64,000 bases of DNA, taken from contig NZ_CP133548.1 in the NCBI RefSeq assembly GCF_031198435.1, forward strand, positions 4,312,001 through 4,376,000. Reading direction: 5' to 3'. The notes under the pieces were generated by a model. It was given only the letters and a program-made list of their open reading frames with translations. It made no database searches and had not been told where the DNA came from. Positions 28,601 through 38,300 of the stretch are shown one piece after another; the first letter of the stretch is position 1; the number at the start of each line of letters is the position of its first letter. Made by a program: the position numbers and the translations under genes. The DNA is from Pleionea litopenaei (GTDB lineage: Bacteria; Pseudomonadota; Gammaproteobacteria; Enterobacterales; Kangiellaceae).

Positions 28601-31600
28601 CCAGTATTTGGGGCGAGTTGTTAGGAATTGATTCTAATCAAATTAATACCACTTCTAACTTTTTTAGGTTAGGTGGTCACTCTTTGATGGTTATCAAGCT
28701 TCTCAATAATATTAGAGAAAATTACTCCGTTAATATTTCAGCTAAAGACATTTTTGATTATCCAAGGTTTGCTGAGCTAGCAAAGCTAATAGAAGGTTCT
28801 GAGGCCTGCAAGAATTTCTCAAAGTCTTTACGCCCAGTCGAACGAAGTTTAAATAGTTTTCCACTTTCCTCTGCACAAAAAAGGATATGGTTTTTACAGC
28901 AGTTTGATCAAACTAGTAGCCAAAACAATTTGGTCTATGCCATTCATTTAGAGCATGACTTAAATGTTGATGCTTGTAAGCAGGCTTTTTCGGCTTTGTT
29001 CGAGCGCCATGAAGTATTACGAACGACCTATCATGAAGAAGATGTGAACGTTGTTCAAAAAGTTACCGCGCTAGAGAATATTAAATTTGACTTAGCGAAT
29101 GCAGAGCTAACTAGCAGTGAACAGATAGACGATATTATAAGAGTTGAGGGTGATGTCTCGTTTGACCTTACTCAAGACCTAATGTTACGAGCTACCCAGG
29201 TACATTCACCTAACTCCCAAGGATATTTAATTATCGTTGTTCATCATATTGCCTGTGATGGCTGGTCTATTGGGACGTTGGTTGAAGATTTCTATCGGTA
29301 TTACAGAATGGCTTTAGCGAGTCAAACGATCGAGGTTAGGCCTCTTGAACTACAGTATATCGATTATGCGTCCTGGCAAAATGAGCGTTTAAATGATAGT
29401 GAGCTAAGCAAACAAAAGGAATATTGGCAAACGCAGTTACTCGACGCTCCCTTAGTGCATGAAATACCTCTTGACTTTAGTCGTCCAAAAGTTAAGTCGG
29501 TAGAAGGAGAAAGGTTGAGCAAAGTGATGCAAGGAGATGCACTCAATCGAGCCCTATCGTTCGTTCAAGAGAATGAAATTACTCCCTTTATGTTCTTTCA
29601 CTCTGCGCTTGCAATAGTGATCTCACAGTTTAGTATGCAGGATACAGTTTTAATTGGTACGCCTATTACGACTCGGCCAACCAGTCAGTTAGATGAAACA
29701 GTTGGCGTTTTTATTAATAATATTGCACTTAAAACATCGACTGATTTTGATAGTCTTAGAGACTATTTTCGACATATTAAAACTACCAATATATTTGCTC
29801 AAGAGAATAGTGACCTACCATTTGAAGAATTAGTCGAACTTTTATCTGTTAATCGTGACTTGCAAACTACGCCCGTCTTTCAAATTTTACTGAATTTACA
29901 TCAAGAGCATGTAAATCTGGATACCAAAAATAAAGGCTTTTCAGTCTATAGCTCCAGTAAAGCCATCGCTAAGTATGATATTGAGATTTCTGTTAAATAT
30001 CAGAAAGATAGAATTGTTGTAGATTGGATTTATGATCGTTCGATATTTAAACCTAAAACCATAGATCGACTTGCTGACCGTTTATTTGACGTAATTAATA
30101 ATCTATCAGAAATTGACGACGATAGGTTTCGGACTCTTTTCTCAGCTCCAAAGAGTGATGTTGAAGCGTTGCAGCAGAGCTGTAAGGAATTACTAAAGTT
30201 CGAAGCAGCTAGTATCGATATTATTGAAGCGGTGAAACGTTGGAGTATCACTAAACCTCACGCTGTCGCAGTAAGAGATTTACATCAGACGCTTTCCTAT
30301 AAAGAGTTGTGGCAAAGGATTTTGATTGTTAATCGAATGCTTCACGAAAATGATATTTGTCAAGGTGAAGTGGTTGGTATTCAGATGGGGAGGACGGCCG
30401 ATCAAATAATCACGATGCTGGCTTGTTTGCACGCGGGAATATGTTTCGTTTCATTGAGTGATTCATTACCCGAAAAACGCTTACTAGCGATAATTGCAGA
30501 GGCAAATATTGATAAAGTTTTGCATAATGATTCTGAAGATTGTCGCGCTATAAAAGATAAAGTTAAATACCTTATTAATATCGACTCGAAAGTATCGAGT
30601 AATTCGTCCAGTGAAAATTCGAAGATGTCAAGCTTCGATTCTCAACTAGCCTATATAATGTTTACTTCTGGATCGACAGGCAAACCCAAAGGTGTTTGTA
30701 TTAGTCGTAGTGCGCTTAATAATTTCTTTGCGGCAATCGAGCAAAAATTAGGGAAAGTGTTCAATAGCGATAATAGGCTTCTAGCTATTACTACACCTCT
30801 TTTTGATATTTCAATTTTAGAAATGATTGGAACGCTTGTTTTTGGTGGTGAAGTTATATTAGCAACTGAGCAGCAGTCAATTGATCCTCAAGAGCTCATA
30901 AATATCATCAATAAATATGATGTCAACTGTATTCAAGGTACGCCATCCACATGGCAGTTATTCAAAGAGTCAAATTGGACAGGAAATGCTGATGTAACCA
31001 TTCTTACTGGAGGAGAGGCACTATCTAAAAGTTTGGCGACATACTTATTGCCGAGATGTAAAAGTCTGTACAATTGTTATGGTCCAACCGAAGCCACTAT
31101 CTGGTCGATGATTGAGCAAGTCGTTCTCGAGCAGTCCTTCGACTCACACTCTATTATTTCCGGAACACTCGATAATTCTGTTCACTTTGTTGTAAATAGC
31201 GATCTTGAACTACTCCCTGATGGAGCCGTAGGCGAGTTGTGTATTGCTGGTTCGTCTCTCGCTGACGGTTATTTAAATAATCCAACTCTTACTGACGATA
31301 AGTTTATAAAATCAAGACGTCTGATTAATGCAAGGTATTATTTAACAGGTGATTTGGTATGTAAGTTAGATTCTGACTCGTACCGATTTTTAGGGAGGAA
31401 AGATAATCAAGTAAAACTAAATGGCTATCGCATAGAATTAGCGGAAGTTGAGGCAATAATTGCACTCGATTCGAATGTTTCTCAATGTGTTCTAAAAGTA
31501 TTTTATCATGAGCTTACAGCGCGATTGGTTGCATTCGTTACCTCCTTTCAAAATGAAGAAGAGCTTGAGGCCAGACTTCGAAAGCTATGTGGTGAATATT

Positions 31601-34600
31601 TGCCTTCCTACATGCAGCCTAATTCATATGCTTTTCTATCAGAGATTCCGCTGACTAGTAGCGGTAAAATTAATCATTCTCTACTACTTGAGCCCGATGA
31701 GTATGATGGAGAAAGATTTGTCGAAGCAACAACTGAAACAGAAAGGCTGTTAGTAGGCATTCTACAAAAACTATTACATATTGATCAGCCCATCAGTATT
31801 CACTCGAACTTTTTCGATATAGGCGGGCATTCGTTGTTGGCAGTCAGGTTAGTGGCTGAAATTCGTCACTGCTTCAACAAGGAAGTTTCTGTAAAGACGA
31901 TATTTGAGAAGTCAGATATTGAGAGCTTAAGTGAATTTCTAGACTCTTATCATGCACATAAAGTCAGAAAGCCGATAGAGCGGTTATCCCGAGATAATGA
32001 GTCCTTTTTATTATCTTACGCGCAACAAAGATTATGGTTTATTGATAACCTCCAAAACGGTTCTCCAGAATACAATATGCCAAGTGCCTTAAAGGTTAGT
32101 GGTGAGTTTGATGTATTGGTTGCTGAACAAGCTATAAAAAGCGTAATTGATCAGCATGAGTCGTTGAGAACTATTTTTGTTGAAGGCGAAAGAGGGCCTG
32201 CTCAAATTATAGTTGATAATGTTGACTTTAGTTTAAATGTCATAGATTACTCCGGTTTGAGTGATGTAATTCAAAAGTCAAATTTACTGCAAGAAATCAA
32301 TCGTAGTGCAGAATACACTTTTAACTTGAGTTCCGATCTATTGATACGGGCAAGTTTCGTACGACTTTCACCGCATGAAGGTGTTCTGTTATTTAATATG
32401 CATCATATTGTCTCAGATGGATGGTCTATTGGATTACTTGAACGATCTTTCATCAGAGCATATAAAGCTTTACTGAATTCCGGTATTGCTCCATTAAACT
32501 CTTTTAGTGTGCAATATGTTGATTACTCTCATTGGCAGCGTGAGTTTTTAGATAAGAACGAACTTTCAAGACAATTAGAGTATTGGGAAGAGCTATTAGA
32601 TGGTGCCCCCATTTCTCATAGTATTCCATTAGATAGCAAACGTTCGGAAGCTCCAAGGAAGGGACGAGCTATTAAACGCACTGTATCATTGAAACTGATG
32701 GAGCAAATCCGAAGATTAATTAAAAATGAAAAAGTAACATTGTTTATGCTTTTGCAGACTGCTTTAGCTCTTCATCTAGGTAGATTAAGCAATGAAGAAG
32801 ATGTAGTAGTCGGCGCACCTGTAGCAGGTAGAAACGTAAAGGAGTTAGATGATTTAATTGGCTTGTTCCTAAATACGCAGGTGTATAGAACAGAGTTTTC
32901 TGATGATCCAGAGTTTGTAGACTTGCTTGCTCGCTCTAAGCATCAACACCTTGAGTCAGCGAAGTATAACGACGTTCCATTTGAATCAGTCGTAGAACGA
33001 ATCAACCCTAAGCGAGAGACATTGTTGCCGCCTATTTTTCAAGTGCTGATAAATTTGAACAATACCGAGCAAACACTAGAAACAATTGATGGTATTGTCT
33101 TTACTACTCTAGATGAGAGAGAGCCAGATAATAAGTACGATTTAACACTTTATATACAAGAAGATTTCCGAGTAGAGGAAGATAAGGTTGATTTTACTTG
33201 GATCTATGATACGCGAATCTTTAATCATTCTACTATCGATATGATAGCATCTGAATTTGAATATTTGCTCTCTCAAATCTGTGCTAATCCTAGAGCCAAT
33301 GTATCATTATATGGTTGGGCGAACTCGCTTTGTAAAACCGCTAGTACAGATGAAACCAATCATATCGACGATGAATATAATTTTGTAAGGTTATTTGAAA
33401 GACAAGCGGAAAAAAGAGCAGATAAAACAGCACTCGAGTTCAATGACAATAGATATACCTATCAACAATTAAATGATCTTGCGAATAAACTTGCTTTTAA
33501 AATGCGAGATGAATTTGGTATTTCCAAAGGAAGTCGCGTTGTCATTGCTACGTCTCGAAGCGAGTGGCGAGTCATAAGTACCTTGGCGATAGTCAAGCTG
33601 GGTGCTTGTTTTATTCCATTAAGCACCGAGCTTCCACAAGAGCGCTTGGCTTTTATGGTTAACTCGGTTAAACCTGATTTGATCATATCAGAGCAAATGG
33701 CTATTGAAGTCTATCAGTGGCTTTCAAATTACCGTCAATTATTAGTGACTAATAGTCTAATCGGAGAATTCCTGTCACTAGGAACGATGCCTAACGTTTC
33801 TGTCTCTATGGTTGACAATACAGCGTGCCATATCATTTTTACTTCAGGCTCTACTGGATTACCGAAAGGCGTTATGGGTTCATACGGATCAACTAAGAAT
33901 AGAATTTCATGGATGTTAGACAACTACCCATTTTTAGAAGATGAAGTAACGGTTCATATCACGTCAATGGGCTTTATTCGGTCGGTTTGGGAGTTACTGG
34001 TGCCATTATCAGGGGGGGCTAAGCTTATACTTTGTGATAGAAATATTGCAAAACAACCCGATAGTCTTTGCCAATTTTTGCAACGAAAAAATGTAACCAG
34101 AATTGTTACTGCACCATCACTCTTGAATGCAGTGAATGAAGCGCTAGAACATTTAAACTCAAGCTCAACCGATGATTTTGTGCTTAGTAAATTAAAATAC
34201 TGGTTCGTTAGTGGCGAACCATTACCCGAAGCGTATGCGAAGCAATTTTTCAAGAATGCTTTCGATGCAAAGCTTGTTAATCTGTATGGTTCGACCGAGG
34301 TAATGTCCGATGTCTTTCATTATGAAGTAACAAAAGGAAATTACTCTAGAATTCCAATTGGCCGCCCTATTGATAATGTAAGCTATGAAGTCATTGATAA
34401 AAACAATCAATCAGTGCCAAAAGGAGTGGTTGGTGAGCTTGTTTTGTATGGCGATTCGGTGGCACTTGGCTATATAGATGCTAAAGAGGAAAATTTAGCT
34501 ATTGCAGCATTTAACGGTCGCTATCCTACGGGTGACTTGGCCAGGGTTTTACCAAATGGATTAGTAGAATGTCTTGGTCGTAAAGATGAGCAAGTGAAGG

Positions 34601-35214
34601 TTCGAGGTCACCGAATCGAGTTGGGTGAGATTGCTAACCTATTACTTAATGATAAACATATTTCTAAAGCTATCGTTCTGGTCGATGATTTGCTCTCTGA
34701 GAGTAAGAATTTAATTGCTTATCTAACAAAGTCTAGCTCTTCTGAGTACTCACCAGAAGAACTTGTGACTTATGCGTTCAGCATCTTAAAAGATAAATTG
34801 CCCGCTTACATGATTCCCGCTGCAATAGAGGTTATTGATGCTTTCCCTTATCGTCCAAACGGTAAAGTCGATAGAAGTAAGTTGCCTAAGCTTCAGTACA
34901 TTAATTCTCGCGTCAGCGCTGAGACAGAAAGTGAGCAAGCTCTTGTCGATATCTGGTCCGAACTACTCAATCTTAGTGACAGTGAGATCTGTGTGGTATC
35001 AAGTTTCTTTGACCAAGGTGGACACTCCTTACTTGCAATAAGGTTAATTACAGCGATTCACAAACGTTTTGAGCAAAAGATAGAAGTGAAACAGGTTTTT
35101 CTCACTCCAACGATAAGGGAAATTGCAAGAATATTAGATACTAATATTGCTCTTCTCAAAATTAATGCTGGATTCGATGCGATGGACGAAGATGCCGAGG
35201 AGTTTGTACTTTAA
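25456..35214 (+). CDS. NRPS gene 3: dock-C-A(beta-amino-acid-like)-T-C-A(Gly)-T-C-A(beta-amino-acid-like)-T
   Basis: Synthetase of 3252 aa with three modules. The start chosen is ATG 25456, one base after the gene 2 stop; TTG 25444 would only add MNFK. Positions: head 25456-25620; C 25680-27000 (HHAISDGES); A1 27040-28530; T 28570-28800; C 28850-30170 (HHIACDGWS); A2 30210-31690; T 31730-31960; C 31990-33320 (HHIVSDGWS); A3 33380-34890; T 34910-35140. All three carriers have GGHSL. A2 reads DILQLGCIWK, a Gly-like code. A1 and A3 both read IRWVFSLSDK. The Asp that binds the alpha-amino group in ordinary A domains is Ile here, and core motif A5 is NLYGSTEV instead of GPTE. As I recall it, the beta-Ala code is VDWVISLADK, so a beta-amino acid or other non-alpha substrate is likely. 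AT-rich. The tail ends EDAEEFVL. Confidence 0.96.
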   Translation: MEREEEIIRFLSESKIQLYLEGGKLKARSEKGAMTPELSGLIRDNKERLIAWLGKAKHTDFSEKSIPKIPSDSVSQIEATSTQRRFWFLDRLEHSSKYSKNNIYSAFEVASTFNQAQAETAFRKVIARNKILRSNLLERKGDLFLKESSSVQFSIESIELGDTCEVELKSTIAEYGSRRFDLENDSLIRCSMIGCTLDSVDKRYLVFSIHHAISDGESIPMIMREFLFFYDDKLLPAEYRLPESDIQFEDYAYWNSKSNTSDAFKDKLAFWAKYLEDAPKSHSIPFDSEESEAAAALESLSVSGSLYDQIKSFSSANDVSLFLIVQAAFAILIGRISYEHDVVFGMPVSRRDNSQLQDVIGLLIDTEISRFQFRDNPTFRSLLRTSENLRLDAAKYSGVPFEMIVQEVIGERTNTSPIFQILVNMDYSSEVELHSDVELIKPIETVGLQNKYDITLYIQDSGDSLNLNWLYDAGKFSSYSFGKYKREFEYLLRNLIENPDRGVLNHGFSNVSMATSETADELENYNHIALINQKAISQPSSIALTHNEKDYTYGELVGLVKSFSALLMKRGVTVGDRVLVATGRHVERVVSLLAVNYLGASFIPVSESFPETRILQIIEDAKPKLIVSDELNLSRIPSNYLNDDVVIIESDEVQLALKSKPTDFECAIVKDANRECHIIYTSGSTGVPKGVIGTFGSTINRIHWMLDELPFIENESFIHITSMAFIRAIWELFVPLSGGAKLVLCPREVVKSTEELVEFLQSKAITRIVSAPSLLKAILEVKPRVTDLLPAMRHWFVSGEPLLAVTCQKAVERFPRITFYNLYGSTEVMSDVSIYKVNGAEKSTYVPIGEAISHTKIFVVDALDNLLPDGFIGELCVSGAPVGGGYTTKPVGQKNGFTRIDELEVFKTGDLGRINSLGYIECLGRIDEQVKIRGYRIEPAEVEAVLLKDSHVTHAKVIVHGNDDGKTLVAYIVLNQSERIDATLHREELDSLMSKHLPEYMIVDNIIYLDCLPLKENGKVDKGQLPDPLIMESSEAGKPLQTGLEKTLASIWGELLGIDSNQINTTSNFFRLGGHSLMVIKLLNNIRENYSVNISAKDIFDYPRFAELAKLIEGSEACKNFSKSLRPVERSLNSFPLSSAQKRIWFLQQFDQTSSQNNLVYAIHLEHDLNVDACKQAFSALFERHEVLRTTYHEEDVNVVQKVTALENIKFDLANAELTSSEQIDDIIRVEGDVSFDLTQDLMLRATQVHSPNSQGYLIIVVHHIACDGWSIGTLVEDFYRYYRMALASQTIEVRPLELQYIDYASWQNERLNDSELSKQKEYWQTQLLDAPLVHEIPLDFSRPKVKSVEGERLSKVMQGDALNRALSFVQENEITPFMFFHSALAIVISQFSMQDTVLIGTPITTRPTSQLDETVGVFINNIALKTSTDFDSLRDYFRHIKTTNIFAQENSDLPFEELVELLSVNRDLQTTPVFQILLNLHQEHVNLDTKNKGFSVYSSSKAIAKYDIEISVKYQKDRIVVDWIYDRSIFKPKTIDRLADRLFDVINNLSEIDDDRFRTLFSAPKSDVEALQQSCKELLKFEAASIDIIEAVKRWSITKPHAVAVRDLHQTLSYKELWQRILIVNRMLHENDICQGEVVGIQMGRTADQIITMLACLHAGICFVSLSDSLPEKRLLAIIAEANIDKVLHNDSEDCRAIKDKVKYLINIDSKVSSNSSSENSKMSSFDSQLAYIMFTSGSTGKPKGVCISRSALNNFFAAIEQKLGKVFNSDNRLLAITTPLFDISILEMIGTLVFGGEVILATEQQSIDPQELINIINKYDVNCIQGTPSTWQLFKESNWTGNADVTILTGGEALSKSLATYLLPRCKSLYNCYGPTEATIWSMIEQVVLEQSFDSHSIISGTLDNSVHFVVNSDLELLPDGAVGELCIAGSSLADGYLNNPTLTDDKFIKSRRLINARYYLTGDLVCKLDSDSYRFLGRKDNQVKLNGYRIELAEVEAIIALDSNVSQCVLKVFYHELTARLVAFVTSFQNEEELEARLRKLCGEYLPSYMQPNSYAFLSEIPLTSSGKINHSLLLEPDEYDGERFVEATTETERLLVGILQKLLHIDQPISIHSNFFDIGGHSLLAVRLVAEIRHCFNKEVSVKTIFEKSDIESLSEFLDSYHAHKVRKPIERLSRDNESFLLSYAQQRLWFIDNLQNGSPEYNMPSALKVSGEFDVLVAEQAIKSVIDQHESLRTIFVEGERGPAQIIVDNVDFSLNVIDYSGLSDVIQKSNLLQEINRSAEYTFNLSSDLLIRASFVRLSPHEGVLLFNMHHIVSDGWSIGLLERSFIRAYKALLNSGIAPLNSFSVQYVDYSHWQREFLDKNELSRQLEYWEELLDGAPISHSIPLDSKRSEAPRKGRAIKRTVSLKLMEQIRRLIKNEKVTLFMLLQTALALHLGRLSNEEDVVVGAPVAGRNVKELDDLIGLFLNTQVYRTEFSDDPEFVDLLARSKHQHLESAKYNDVPFESVVERINPKRETLLPPIFQVLINLNNTEQTLETIDGIVFTTLDEREPDNKYDLTLYIQEDFRVEEDKVDFTWIYDTRIFNHSTIDMIASEFEYLLSQICANPRANVSLYGWANSLCKTASTDETNHIDDEYNFVRLFERQAEKRADKTALEFNDNRYTYQQLNDLANKLAFKMRDEFGISKGSRVVIATSRSEWRVISTLAIVKLGACFIPLSTELPQERLAFMVNSVKPDLIISEQMAIEVYQWLSNYRQLLVTNSLIGEFLSLGTMPNVSVSMVDNTACHIIFTSGSTGLPKGVMGSYGSTKNRISWMLDNYPFLEDEVTVHITSMGFIRSVWELLVPLSGGAKLILCDRNIAKQPDSLCQFLQRKNVTRIVTAPSLLNAVNEALEHLNSSSTDDFVLSKLKYWFVSGEPLPEAYAKQFFKNAFDAKLVNLYGSTEVMSDVFHYEVTKGNYSRIPIGRPIDNVSYEVIDKNNQSVPKGVVGELVLYGDSVALGYIDAKEENLAIAAFNGRYPTGDLARVLPNGLVECLGRKDEQVKVRGHRIELGEIANLLLNDKHISKAIVLVDDLLSESKNLIAYLTKSSSSEYSPEELVTYAFSILKDKLPAYMIPAAIEVIDAFPYRPNGKVDRSKLPKLQYINSRVSAETESEQALVDIWSELLNLSDSEICVVSSFFDQGGHSLLAIRLITAIHKRFEQKIEVKQVFLTPTIREIARILDTNIALLKINAGFDAMDEDAEEFVL
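27040..28530 (+). other. A domain lacking Asp235, code IRWVFSLSDK (first copy)
   Basis: Core A4 reads AFIRAIWELF where amino-acid-activating domains have FDxxxWE, so the anchoring Asp is Ile and the next pocket residue is Arg. The rest (VSAPS, VSGEPL, LYGSTEVMSDV) resembles beta-alanine-type domains. The Arg at the position of the beta-Ala Asp is unusual and could contact a second acidic group on the substrate. The substrate is unknown. Confidence 0.8.
33380..34890 (+). other. A domain lacking Asp235, code IRWVFSLSDK (second copy)
   Basis: Core A4 reads GFIRSVWELL, with VTAPS, VSGEPL and LYGSTEVMSDV. The pocket is identical to the first module's A domain although the surrounding sequence has diverged. 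This argues that the unusual code is functional, and that the same unusual residue is used twice, on either side of Gly. Confidence 0.8.
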
Positions 35215-35380
35215 TGGACTTTAAACAGTTAATCGAACAATTAGTTACTCGTAATATATCAATAGCCGAAAGGAATGGTGATTTAACTGTCAGAGCACCT
35301 AAGGGTGCTATGAATCAAGATGTTGCCAATGCTATTCGAATGTATAAGTCGGAATTGATAGCATTTTTATCTGATTCTAA
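35145..35380 (+). other. Docking junction gene 3 -> gene 4
   Basis: The acidic tail DEDAEEFVL of gene 3 meets the TubC_N-like head of gene 4 with basic hairpin NGDLTVRAPKGA. The stop and start overlap as TAATG, which suggests translational coupling. Confidence 0.75.
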
Positions 35381-38300
35381 CCTGGTTAAGAGTGATGGTT
35401 CAGTTGTTGATATAGTGCCTATCGATCGAGACAAGCAAATTGAGTTTCCTTTGTCATCCAGTCAAAAGCGGTTATGGTTTATCGATCAGTTAGAGAATGG
35501 AAGTGCTCAATATAATATTCCAGTCGCGTTAAAGGTTTCAGGTCGATTCGAACTCGCAGCTGCTGAAAAGGCAATCCAGAAAATCATCGAGCGACATGAG
35601 GTTCTAAGGACAATATATTTAGAAAAGGAATCTGAACCAGTCCAAAAGATACTTAGTGATGTGAATTTCTGCCTTAGTATTTGGGATTTATGCGAGTTAG
35701 ATGATAAGGAGCAAGCCAGTAGAATTAGAGAGATAATAAAGGTAGATCGTTTAAAGCCATTTAATTTAGCTACGGACATAATGGTGAGAGCAGGTTTTAT
35801 TAAAACCTCACAAGAGAACGAAATTGTAACCGGCATTCTACTTTTTAACGTACATCATATTGCGTCGGATGGTTGGTCAAAAGGACTGATAATTAAAGAG
35901 TTCATACAACATTACAGCTCGTTCATAGGCGCCATAGATTCAAAAATGCCACCATTGAGTATTCAGTACGTTGATTATGCTTCTTGGCAAAATCGTGAGC
36001 TAACAAGTAATCGATACAAAAGTAGCTTTAACTACTGGCTTGAGCATTTAAGTGGATTGCCAAAGTTACATAGCTTACCTACCGATTTTACTCGACCCAG
36101 CCAACAAAGCTTTCGTGGTAGTTCTGTTTATCAAAGCTTCGATAATGAACTTACTGACAAGTTAAATAAGTTTGCAAAGAAAAATGGTGTCAGTCTATTT
36201 ATGCTATTGCAAAGTTTGTTAGCGATTTTGATAAGTCGTTGGAGTCGCGAAACAGATGTCGTGATCGGAAGCCCCGTAGCAGGTCGCGACCATTCTGATA
36301 TTGAGCCTTTGATAGGGTTCTTTGTTAATACATTGATTTTTAGGAATGACCTTTCAGATAACCCATCTTTCTCTGTTTTTTTAAATAAAAGCAAGCAATT
36401 GGCGATAAATGCTTTTTCTCATCAAATAGTGCCTTTTGAGGATCTTGTTGGTGAGTTATTACCAGAGCGTACCTTAAGTGCTTCGCCATTGTTTCAGGTT
36501 TCGTTAACGCTTCAAAATAGTGAGCGTGGAACGTTAGATTTGCCAGACTTGAAAATAGAACAAATATTTGAAGGTGACGAAACGACACTTTTCGATATTT
36601 CTTTGATGGCTATTGAGAGTAGTGGCCAGTTACTTCTTACATGGCTATATGCTACCGACTTGTTCAGTGGTGATACGATTGATCGCTTCTCTAAGTCGTT
36701 TAAGGTTTTAGTAGAAGATGCGCTGAGTAACCCAGAAAAGTCAGTTAATTCTCTTCGAATTACATCGTCAGACTCCCTTGATATGCTAACTGAAATCTGT
36801 AATACCACCAAGCCATTAAAGAGAGTTGACAATATATTAGAACTATTTGATCGCCAGGTTGAGTGCCGTCCAAATAATGTCGCCGTTTCATTTGATGGTG
36901 AAGAGCTTTCTTATAGTGAGTTGAATGGTAGGGCAAATCAGGTTGCCCACTTTTTGCGTGAAAGAGGCGTTTATCGAGATGTTAAGGTTGGAATTGCCGT
37001 AGAAAGATCCCTAGAAATGGTCATCGGTATATTTGGTATATTAAAAGCTGGTGGAGCCTACGTTCCAATCGAGCCGAGCTTTCCAGTTGCTCGACAAGAA
37101 TACATAGTCGAAAACGCTGATATAACAATAATACTAACTCAAAGTAAGTTCCTCGAAAATTTTAATCATTTAGGTGAGAATGTATTTGCGTTAGATAAAT
37201 CTTCTAGTTTCTGTGCTTTTCCGTCAACAAATTTAGTGAAGTCTCCGGCTGATGCTACTTTAGAGTCTTTGGCCTACGTCATCTATACATCTGGCTCGAC
37301 TGGTGTGCCTAAAGGAGTAATGATCGAACATGGTGCATTGTACAATCGCATAGATTGGATGCAGAGTGAGTTTGACATCAATGTAGATGATGTTGTGGCT
37401 CAAAAAACGCCTTATAGTTTTGATGTTTCTGTTTGGGAGTTCATTTGGCCTCTTAGTTTTGGCGCAAAGTTAGTAGTGGCAAAACCAGAAGGGCATAAGG
37501 ACCCAACTTACCTTAGTCGCTTAATACAAAGTGAGAGAGTGACCATTATTCACTTTGTTCCATCTATGCTCTTAGCAATGCTAAATAGTGGACTTTGGAA
37601 TGAGTGCTCGTCCATAAAGCAAGTTATTTGCAGCGGTGAGGCGCTCCCCCCTGAGACAGTTAATTTATTTTATTGCTGCGGTTCGGCTCAATTACATAAT
37701 TTGTATGGCCCGACTGAAGCCGCGATTGACGTAACCTCTTGGTATGCTGATCCAGCATTATCTATTTCAAAAGTACCTATCGGAAAGCCAATACAAAATA
37801 TTGAAATATATATCCTAGATGAACAGCTCAATATAGTTCCAATTGGGGTACCGGGTGAGCTTCATATCGCTGGAGCGGGATTAGCTAGAGGATATGTTAA
37901 TCGACCTGACTTAACGAGTGAAAAGTTTTTTGAGTGTAATATAAATGGTGAGTTGAAGAGGGTTTATAAAACCGGTGATTTATCTAGGTATCTAGGAAAC
38001 GGTGATATTGAATATTTAGGTCGTATGGATGACCAAGTTAAGCTACATGGGTTTCGAGTCGAGCTAGGCGAGGTTGAGAGTCGATTATTAGAGCTGGATG
38101 ATATATCCGATGCAGCGGCCTCTGTAGTAATAAAAGAGAATGGTTTCCAACAACTTGTAGCACATGTATGTCCATCGACAGACTTTTTACAACAAGCAAC
38201 AAAGAAACTTTTTTCAGACACCATTTCTCAATGGGAGTCTGTATTTGATGAAGAGTATTTAAGCTCTTCTGATAGTTATGATGTATTAAGCAACTACAGT

